Source: an uncultured Bacteroidales bacterium (GTDB lineage: Bacteria; Bacteroidota; Bacteroidia; Bacteroidales; Paludibacteraceae). From it: DNA of 46,149 nt. A model generated the notes under the pieces. The model saw nothing but the letters and a program-made list of their open reading frames with translations. It ran no database searches and had not been told where the DNA came from. The position numbers and the translations under genes were made by a program. Location of the stretch: contig ONQO01000008.1 of the NCBI GenBank assembly GCA_900319995.1, positions 1 to 46,149 on the forward strand. Reading direction: 5' to 3'. Numbering within the stretch: the first letter of the stretch is position 1; each line of letters starts with the position of its first letter. Shown in pieces: positions 41,109 through 46,149 of the stretch.

Positions 41109-43592
41109 TTATCTGCCCTTCCCGCCATCTCCTCCGCTGCCGATACGCGAGGATTCGTCCAGATTGCCCACATTTCGCTGCTTGGTATATTGTTGTGTGC
41201 CAAACTGCCACTGAAGGGAAACCGAAATGTTGCGCGAGTTTTCATAGGAACGCGACCAAGCGGAGTTTCCTGTCGGCAGATTAATGGAACGCGATTCCCA
41301 TACAGGTGAGAAAACAATATCGTTGGCTTGCAGACCAATAGTCAATCCCTGCTCTTTGAAACGCTTTTTGACAGCAAACGAGACACTATACCATCCTGAA
41401 TTTTTGATGTCTTGGTAAATGGATGGGGACGACCAGTAAGCGTCGGCGGAAAGCGTCCATTCTTTGGGCAGGTAACTGGTTAGTTCTCCATATACATAAC
41501 CGTTATGATGCGTGTATCTGTATGAGTTGTCATCCGTCTCGCGTATGGTGTAGTAATAGGAACCGTTGAGGGTTAACGCAAGCCAGGCACCTTCGATTTC
41601 TCTACTCCCATCTTCTTTGACGGCATATTTGGGTACAATCGGTACTTCCGTTAAACCAAACTGAATACCCATCGCCATTTGTCGTCCCATATTGGAATAG
41701 AAAATATGCTGGTCGCCGTTTGGCATGATTTCCGTTCCGCGTGAGAACAAACCCGTCGTATGATCATAATGAAACGACAGCGAAACGTATTGTGAATAAT
41801 TGGTCTGAAACATCACTGCATGCGTAAACTGCGGCTTCAGATACGGGTTACCTTCCGAGTACGAATGTGCACTATAGTAGCGAACAAAGGGATTTAGATA
41901 CCAGTAGTCAGGGCGCTCTATACGACGGGTATAACTCAAAGACAGACCCCATTTGTCTGACGGATTATAGCCGACAAAGGCGGTCGGAAAGAGATTGAAA
42001 TAAGAGTTGTGCGTAACGGAATCGGCGGATATCCAGTTGCCTGTAGAATAGGTGTATTCTCCTCGTAAACCGAGTTTGGCACTCCAATGCTTTCCAAATT
42101 GCTTGCCGGCTGTTATATATATGGCGGCAATATGTTCTCTGTAGTCGAAATCACTGCTTTCAGTGGGAAGTGGAGTCGTGTTGACTGTTGAATCCGTTTT
42201 CATCCGGTTGTCAGTAGAGGAAAGCGCCCATTTCAATCCTGTTTCCAACATCCCGGTGCCCCAGAAACGAGTCTGGAAATCCATTTTGGCTGAATAGATA
42301 TTTATCTTTTGGCGTGCATCAATCTGCACCCGATGAATACTGTCAGGAAGAGGAGAGATATACAACCGGCTGTCTTGGGTCTGGAGGGAAGTAAAACGGT
42401 TGCGGCCATAATCCACATTGACGGTCAACTCACGGTCCAAACTATCATTGAAAACATGGGTATAATTGAGATTGGCTTGATGTCTGATCATGGAAGCATC
42501 AAAGACAGAGCCGTCTCTTGAATACTCTAATGTATCACTGCCTAACGGTGTCATGCGCACGAACGTACTCGCAGAGGTCGCAGAAGGCGCGTGTGTTTTC
42601 CCAATCATTATCGGCACGCTTATAATAAATCCGATTGTGTTCTTTTTGTCAATGTACCAATCGTTTCCTAAACGGAACCGATACATTTGGTATTCTGATT
42701 TCTCTATTGAGGATGAATGGCGTTTGTATATAGTCGTGTCTGTTCCGGACACAACCGGATATTCCGAGTAGGATTCATCAGAGGACATCCCGTTAAAATA
42801 GATTTGTCCCAATTGCAGGTACGTGTACGTTTTTTCTGTGCGGTAGTTGAGGTTTGCATTCAAGAAATCGCTCTGTTTGTAGTGCTGGTGTTGGCTGTCG
42901 TACATACCCGAATAGAAACCTCCGACAGAACCGTTCAGACCTTTCATCATGTTGCGCTTTGTCTTGATGTTGATGATACCGCCTTGTCCTGCCGCATCAT
43001 ATTTCGCTGACGGGTGAGTAATGATTTCTATTTTTTCTATTGTGCTTCCGTCAGTACTTTCAAGCATCGCTTTTAACTGTTCGCCAGAGAGATTGGACGG
43101 GCGGTCGTCAATATAGACTTTGACGCCTTTCCCATTTACCGTCACATTTCCGTCTTTGTCTATGTTCACGCCGGGGGCTTTCTTTAGCAGGTCTTTGGTG
43201 TTGGAACCAAGCGCAAAGGGACTATCGGACACATTCAATACCAGTTTGTCCATTTGACGCTCTACAAGCGGACGTTTGCCTTTGACTTCCAATTCTTGAA
43301 GTTGTTCTGTCTCCTCGCCGAGAACGAAGTCGGGACCTCCGTACGCGGAGCGGTAACCGACATAGGATGCTTGTAATATATAGGATTTGTCAGGAACTTG
43401 AAGAACATATTTTCCCTCCTCGTCCGTGATAGTGCCGTCGAGTAATGTGGAGTCGGTGTCCAAAAGTGAAATGGTTACAAAAGGCATCACTTCACCATGA
43501 TCGCTGACTACATTGCCTCTAATTTCATCACAGTAGCAAACCATCGGTGCTACCAGTAAGAATAAGTAGATTAGTAATAGATATTTTCTCAT
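41109..43592 (-). CDS. TonB-dependent receptor-like outer-membrane beta-barrel protein
   Basis: From the ATG at 43592 the protein has 827 residues: signal peptide (LLLIYLFLLVAPMVCYC), a carboxypeptidase-regulatory-like domain (IRGNVVSDHGEVMPFVTISL...YVGYRSAY, about 16-95), a plug domain (ALGSNTKDLLKKAPGVNIDK to GGIINIKTKR, about 125-215) and a long barrel of alternating aromatic strands. The tail is glycine/serine-rich (SSRIGSGGDGGKGR), typical of the OMP_b-brl_3 family. These differ from SusC in length and lack a SusD partner, as here. The substrate is unknown. It has its own promoter. Confidence 0.9.
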   Translation of the reverse strand: MRKYLLLIYLFLLVAPMVCYCDEIRGNVVSDHGEVMPFVTISLLDTDSTLLDGTITDEEGKYVLQVPDKSYILQASYVGYRSAYGGPDFVLGEETEQLQELEVKGKRPLVERQMDKLVLNVSDSPFALGSNTKDLLKKAPGVNIDKDGNVTVNGKGVKVYIDDRPSNLSGEQLKAMLESTDGSTIEKIEIITHPSAKYDAAGQGGIINIKTKRNMMKGLNGSVGGFYSGMYDSQHQHYKQSDFLNANLNYRTEKTYTYLQLGQIYFNGMSSDESYSEYPVVSGTDTTIYKRHSSSIEKSEYQMYRFRLGNDWYIDKKNTIGFIISVPIMIGKTHAPSATSASTFVRMTPLGSDTLEYSRDGSVFDASMIRHQANLNYTHVFNDSLDRELTVNVDYGRNRFTSLQTQDSRLYISPLPDSIHRVQIDARQKINIYSAKMDFQTRFWGTGMLETGLKWALSSTDNRMKTDSTVNTTPLPTESSDFDYREHIAAIYITAGKQFGKHWSAKLGLRGEYTYSTGNWISADSVTHNSYFNLFPTAFVGYNPSDKWGLSLSYTRRIERPDYWYLNPFVRYYSAHSYSEGNPYLKPQFTHAVMFQTNYSQYVSLSFHYDHTTGLFSRGTEIMPNGDQHIFYSNMGRQMAMGIQFGLTEVPIVPKYAVKEDGSREIEGAWLALTLNGSYYYTIRETDDNSYRYTHHNGYVYGELTSYLPKEWTLSADAYWSSPSIYQDIKNSGWYSVSFAVKKRFKEQGLTIGLQANDIVFSPVWESRSINLPTGNSAWSRSYENSRNISVSLQWQFGTQQYTKQRNVGNLDESSRIGSGGDGGKGR

Positions 43593-43619
43593 TATTTTAG
43601 TGGGTAATATTTTCGAGTG

Positions 43620-43650
43620 CAAAAGTACTGCTTTTTTTTGATATATGCAA
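43620..43650 (-). promoter_or_regulatory. promoter of the outer-membrane receptor gene
   Basis: On the minus strand, a -33 TTG (43650-43648) and -7 TACTTTTG (43627-43620) have a 20-nt spacer. Confidence 0.75.
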
Positions 43651-43689
43651 GAATAATTTGAAAAATTAATCGTTCGAATGAAAATGAGA

Positions 43690-43724
43690 TAAGAAAAAAG
43701 CGCAAAATGTGCGCTTTTTTCTTA
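43690..43724. terminator. bidirectional intrinsic terminator
   Basis: Perfect 15-bp arms (TAAGAAAAAAGCGCA / its complement) enclose a 5-nt loop, with T runs in both directions. It separates the small-gene cluster on the right from the receptor promoter. Confidence 0.85.
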
Positions 43725-43810
43725 CTTTAGCCGTTAGCTTTTAGCTTTTGGCTTGGGGGGGCTAACAGCCAACAGCTAACAGCCAGGTCAGACCTGCAAC
43801 AGCCAAAGTA

Positions 43811-43838
43811 AAAAAACGCCCTGTGCGGGGCGTTTTTT
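43811..43838. terminator. intrinsic terminator of the small-gene cluster
   Basis: AAAAAACGCCC (43811-43821) pairs with GGGCGTTTTTT (43828-43838) around a 6-nt loop. It abuts the stop codon of the 43839-44216 gene. Between it and 43724 lie degenerate repeats of the type GCTAACAGCCAACAGC. Confidence 0.85.
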
Positions 43839-44216
43839 TTACGGCCTAGCGTCGTACGCAGCCAGTTCGAGGCTCCAGAGGTACGACTTCATGGTCTTTT
43901 TGCCGTTGGGCTCGTTACGCTGGGCAAGGAAGTTCTCCGTGTCGGTGGTCACCTTGCTCAGGTCTTTCTTACGAGCCGCCACAGCTGCGCCTACGGTGGC
44001 GAAACGCACGCGGCGTGCCATTTCCTCTGCCAGTACCGGAGTAGTACGTACCACTTTGTCTCGCATATAAACGCGGTTACAATCGCTACTGGTCGTAGCC
44101 GCCGTGCGGTGGGTTGCCAACAGCATTTTCTTGCACGAGTGCTGACCTTTCTTACTCGGTTTGCTCAATGCACCGGATACATGATCAATACCGGTGCTCC
44201 ATGTCACTTTTGCCAT
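43839..44216 (-). CDS. small basic protein of a paralogous family, unknown function
   Basis: The 125-residue basic protein starts MAKVTWSTGIDHVSGALSK. The opening resembles those at 44865-45131 (MAKVEFAPGIESVTGILTG) and 44307-44621 (MSKVQLTGAFARFRGKLNK), suggesting a family. The rest has an R-x-RFATVGAAVAARKK helix and a terminal MKSYLWSLELAAYDARP. No signal peptide. I do not recognise the family. It is last in the minus-strand cluster and runs into a terminator. Confidence 0.6.
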   Translation of the reverse strand: MAKVTWSTGIDHVSGALSKPSKKGQHSCKKMLLATHRTAATTSSDCNRVYMRDKVVRTTPVLAEEMARRVRFATVGAAVAARKKDLSKVTTDTENFLAQRNEPNGKKTMKSYLWSLELAAYDARP

Positions 44217-44220
44217 AAAT

Positions 44221-44306
44221 TTTCAATAGTTAAAGGGTTAAATTGTTAAATGGTTAAATTGTTAAAGGGTTAATGGCCAATAGCCAATAGCTAATAGCCA
44301 ACAGCC
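44221..44306. repeat. degenerate short tandem repeats between two small genes
   Basis: A run of GTTAAA-type units (GTTAAAGGGTTAAATTGTTAA and variants) is followed by AGCCAATAGCTAATAGCC-type units. The second type resembles the spacer at 43735-43783. Confidence 0.65.
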
Positions 44307-44621
44307 TTAAAAAGAGGGTTTCACATACTTCTGTTTCACCGCAAACGCAAACAGACTCCGAATCTTGTTCTGCGCATTGAATGTCGTCTCAATCTCTGTG
44401 CGTTGTGAAACGTCTGCTAACGCCGCCTTAGCCGCCTGTGCCGCTGTCTTCAACGCGTTCTGACATGCCACGTTCTTCGGGGCGTTTGCCTTACTCGGGT
44501 TCAACAGGTCCATCGCCATCTGTTCCTTGCCGCACGGACAGCCCTTGAACACCAGCGACTCACTCTTGTTGAGTTTTCCGCGGAATCGCGCAAACGCCCC
44601 GGTCAATTGTACTTTACTCAT
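44307..44621 (-). CDS. small protein of the same paralogous family, unknown function
   Basis: The 104 residues start MSKVQLTGAFARFRGKLNKS, then KGCPCGKEQMAMDLLNP (a C-x-C pair), an alanine/lysine-rich helix (NALKTAAQAAKAALADVS) and a closing NKIRSLFAFAVKQKYVKP. The lengths and N-terminus fit the family defined by its neighbours. Cytoplasmic by appearance. Its ATG overlaps the stop of a possible 27-residue frame (44614-44697). Confidence 0.6.
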   Translation of the reverse strand: MSKVQLTGAFARFRGKLNKSESLVFKGCPCGKEQMAMDLLNPSKANAPKNVACQNALKTAAQAAKAALADVSQRTEIETTFNAQNKIRSLFAFAVKQKYVKPSF

Positions 44622-44697
44622 AGTTAAGATTTGTTTTTGTTTTGTGACCGCCCCGCTTGGCCTCTTCTTCCATTTCGCGGAATGCCATTCCGCTCAT
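44614..44697 (-). CDS. possible 27-residue peptide overlapping the next gene
   Basis: The frame MSGMAFREMEEEAKRGGHKT... ends in ATGAGTAA, in which the ATG starts the 44307-44621 gene. This overlap type suits translational coupling. No ribosome binding site precedes it and part of it is a palindromic hairpin, so it may be chance. Confidence 0.25.
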   Translation of the reverse strand: MSGMAFREMEEEAKRGGHKTKTNLNYE

Positions 44698-44839
44698 GTA
44701 TCGACCATATATGGGCGATCATCTGGTTAATAATATGTGTTCTGTTCTCGGCGGTATTCCGCCGATTTTCTCTTCGTCTATTTTCCCGGCATTGTATGCC
44801 GGATTTTTAGCGTCTATGCATCGCGCACTTTTGCGCGAT
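44677..44839. repeat. cluster of short hairpins, group 1
   Basis: Four perfect short palindromes are present: GCGGAATGCCATTCCGC (44677-44693), TCGGCGG/CCGCCGA (44748-44765), CCGGCATTGTATGCCGG (44786-44802) and ATCGCGCA/TGCGCGAT (44820-44839). The last is followed by TTTTTCC on the plus strand. The third recurs at 45838-45854. Between genes at 44622-44864 nothing else is convincing. Confidence 0.75.
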
Positions 44840-44864
44840 TTTTCCTTTTTGGGAGCATTTTGGA

Positions 44865-45131
44865 CTAATCTCCAAAATCAATACTCAGTTGGTTGTGGAG
44901 TATTTTGTTGACATACTCCTCATGTTTTTGCCGCCCGTACTTCTCGCCAAACACGATGCGTGCGGTCCTTTCAGCGGCAGATGGAACATGCCCCGAACGG
45001 TTGGGGCGTGCCTGCGCGATATGCATCACTCCGCCGCCACTCTTCGGGTAACGGCGCAGATAGTACGGGTCTGTTCCCGTCAGTATGCCGGTCACCGACT
45101 CAATCCCCGGAGCAAATTCCACCTTTGCCAT
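44865..45131 (-). CDS. small protein of the same paralogous family, unknown function
   Basis: The 88 residues start MAKVEFAPGIESVTGILTG, then YYLRRYPKSGGGVMHIAQAR, PNRSGHVPSAAERTARIVFG and a charged end. The ARPNRSGH...AE-x-x-AR-x-x-FG segment resembles short proteins I have seen in Bacteroidota accessory regions, but no named family comes to mind. Its ATG overlaps the stop of the upstream smalltalk-like gene (TGATG), so the two are coupled. Confidence 0.65.
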   Translation of the reverse strand: MAKVEFAPGIESVTGILTGTDPYYLRRYPKSGGGVMHIAQARPNRSGHVPSAAERTARIVFGEKYGRQKHEEYVNKILHNQLSIDFGD

Positions 45132-45337
45132 CAGTACACAAGGTTTTTCTTCGCGTCGTAACTCTCGGTTGTCTTGGTCTGAATCATGACACTGGTGTCG
45201 CCTCTCTGGTAAAACTCGGACTTGTTCGTCACCGTCCGAACAACGTTGCAGGAGTTAAGCCCCAAAGCTGCTCCCAATGCCGTCAGCGCTGCTATCAGCA
45301 CACTGACGATGATTTTGATGATTTGTCTCTTGCTCAT
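45131..45337 (-). CDS. smalltalk-like small membrane protein or lipoprotein
   Basis: The 68 residues start MSKRQIIKIIVSVLIAALTA, one hydrophobic segment ending LGAALGLNSC. This matches the short Bacteroidota 'smalltalk' proteins, which usually end near that point. Here a 40-residue hydrophilic tail follows (SEFYQRGDTSVMIQTKTTES), suggesting a lipoprotein with an exposed tail. Such genes are often next to amidase or DNA-binding genes in mobile regions. It is coupled to the 44865-45131 gene. Confidence 0.7.
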   Translation of the reverse strand: MSKRQIIKIIVSVLIAALTALGAALGLNSCNVVRTVTNKSEFYQRGDTSVMIQTKTTESYDAKKNLVY

Positions 45338-45363
45338 AATTTCACGTTTTTTAAAATCTGGTG

Positions 45364-45371
45364 CAAAGATA
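45364..45371 (-). promoter_or_regulatory. possible -7 box for the smalltalk-like gene
   Basis: TATCTTTG on the minus strand fits TAnnTTTG and lies 26 nt upstream of the ATG at 45337. No -33 TTTG is found 20 nt away, so it is weak. Confidence 0.4.
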
Positions 45372-45381
45372 ACATTAAAAC

Positions 45382-45678
45382 CTACTTTAGTGTTCCATCA
45401 GGAGTGAAAAATTTTTCTAAAAAATCATATTTTCTTCGTTTTTTTGCTTCCCGATAGAACCAAACAGCAATGTAATGAAACCGTTTTGTGGTTATTCCAT
45501 GTTTCTCCGCCACCTGTCTCCGCGCCTCATGCGCCGGAACACCCTTGTCCCTTGCCACAAAATAGTCATCCACCACCGCCTGATTAAAAAACTCAACCTT
45601 GTGCCGTAACAAAGACATAAATGTGTCATTCGGTTCCCGCACCAAATACGGCACATCATATAACGGGTAATTACTCAT
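45382..45678 (-). CDS. small basic protein, possible HTH, unknown function
   Basis: The 98 residues start MSNYPLYDVPYLVREPNDTF, then DYFVARDKGVPAHEARRQVA and EKHGITTKRFHYIAVWFYRE. The stretch A-x-x-AR-x-x-VAEKHGIT-x-x-x-F resembles a helix-turn-helix such as in phage small subunits or regulators, a tentative reading. The start is well supported: AAAGGAG lies just upstream. It is the first complete gene of the cluster as transcribed. Confidence 0.65.
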   Translation of the reverse strand: MSNYPLYDVPYLVREPNDTFMSLLRHKVEFFNQAVVDDYFVARDKGVPAHEARRQVAEKHGITTKRFHYIAVWFYREAKKRRKYDFLEKFFTPDGTLK

Positions 45679-45708
45679 CTTTCTCCTTTCTTTTACTATG
45701 TTTATTCC

Positions 45709-45928
45709 CCGGCATGGTATGCCGGCTTCTTAGTTCTTGTCTCGCTACGCTCGAACGATTAGTTCGTTTCCTGCTCCGCATGAATTAGCGTTTGTGTGCC
45801 GTATATTTATGTGCGGCTTTTCTCTTCGTTCATTTCCCCGGCATTGTATGCCGGTATGTTCTATGTCCATTGTGCCGGATGTCATCCGGCGTTTTTTGCT
45901 TCTTTCGTTGTGCCGGATGTTATCCGGC
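45709..45928. repeat. cluster of short hairpins, group 2
   Basis: Four 17-nt palindromes with 7-bp arms and 3-nt loops are present: CCGGCATGGTATGCCGG (45709-45725), CCGGCATTGTATGCCGG (45838-45854), GCCGGATGTCATCCGGC (45874-45890) and GCCGGATGTTATCCGGC (45912-45928). The last two are followed by T-rich tracts on the plus strand. A neighbouring CTCTTCGT segment before the second copy also precedes the group-1 copy at 44786. The gap 45679-45881 has no convincing gene; a basic 36-residue frame at 45671-45781 overlaps it. Confidence 0.8.
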
Positions 45929-46149
45929 TTTCTTCCCGACAAAAACGAGACTTCAACTTTACCATCACGGGATCATCTCCCGAGACAAACCTAAGAGCGC
46001 CCCAATTTTCCCTTACCCTTTCCTCTTTCCTTGCTTCTCGTCTCTTATTTCGCACAACGGGCATAACGATGTTGTAGCAGAAGGTCAGCAGTTCATCACT
46101 GGCAAGCAGTGCCCGCATAAGGCGTTCATTGTGCTTGCGTTCTTCTTTG
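45882..46149 (-). CDS. partial gene at right edge, basic protein of unknown function
   Basis: The minus-strand frame is open from the right edge to a stop at 45882 (89 codons in the window). Readable parts are KEERKHNERLMRALLASDEL, LTFCYNIVMPVVRNKRREAR and ENWGALRFVSGDDPVMVKLK. The last residues are encoded by the two GCCGGATG hairpins. It is highly charged and resembles no family I know. The hairpins in its 3' end argue for caution. Confidence 0.45.
   Translation of the reverse strand, partial: KEERKHNERLMRALLASDELLTFCYNIVMPVVRNKRREARKEERVRENWGALRFVSGDDPVMVKLKSRFCREESRITSGTTKEAKNAG

Noticed and set aside
45671-45781. Basic 36-residue frame overlapping the 45382-45678 start
   Set aside because: It consists largely of hairpin and repeat sequence and has no ribosome binding site.
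45745-45942. Minus-strand frame of 65 residues
   Set aside because: It overlaps the edge gene in another frame and is made mostly of the hairpin repeats.

Overview
The window looks like a chromosomal segment of a Bacteroidales bacterium (phylum Bacteroidota), probably gut- or rumen-associated. The evidence is internal. At least thirteen promoters follow the Bacteroidota pattern of a -33 TTTG (or TTG) box and a -7 TAnnTTTG box, each with a spacer of exactly 20 nt. There is a BspA-type leucine-rich-repeat surface protein, a serine palmitoyltransferase (sphingolipid synthesis), a surface protein with a type IX secretion (T9SS) C-terminal domain, and the gene order U32 peptidase - DUF4271 - hemD-like - rnpA - yidD - trmD.

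Layout. 1-1385 is the 5' part of a BspA-like gene on the minus strand, followed by a non-coding stretch with a long imperfect inverted repeat. 1865-2433 is a ParE/RelE-type toxin-antitoxin pair bracketed by two identical 16-nt palindromes. 2570-4665 is an operon of SRPBCC protein, psd and deoC. 4799-7314 holds a putative lipoprotein, a VWA-domain protein with a long leader and a perfect 20-bp operator-like palindrome, and an unrecognised protein. 7488-19191 is a plus-strand housekeeping block: OmpA/TPR lipoprotein, mutL, half of a 5'-nucleotidase, acpP-fabF, asd, U32, DUF4271, hemD-like, rnpA, yidD, trmD. A promoter-to-terminator unit of about 70 nt (candidate small RNA) lies at 19298-19406, ahead of psuK-psuG (pseudouridine breakdown) and the other half of the 5'-nucleotidase. 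22076-25968 is a minus-strand operon mdh - spt - SDR - ldcA.

26546-37360 is a surface-protein locus: a 1516-residue repeat protein, then a giant modular protein (IgGFc-binding-like, PKD, many GCDS modules, T9SS tail). The giant gene is now split into three reading frames by a perfect 40-bp tandem duplication and a deletion of about 26 bp, both inside near-identical repeat modules. 37931-40690 is a compact minus-strand operon of metallophosphoesterase, ADP-ribosylglycohydrolase, a GSNLAG/macro-like protein and a CX5R phosphatase, which suggests ADP-ribose or nucleotide-conjugate processing. 40859-41050 is a truncated BspA remnant next to a TonB-type outer-membrane receptor.

43839-46149 (right edge) is an accessory cluster of small minus-strand genes. 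Three share an N-terminal pattern (M-A/S-K-V...G...G-x-L) and one resembles the Bacteroidota 'smalltalk' proteins. Between them lies a family of near-uniform 17-nt hairpins. This cluster and the phosphatase/ADP-ribose operon are the best candidates for undescribed biology. No tRNA, rRNA, CRISPR array, transposase or integrase was seen.
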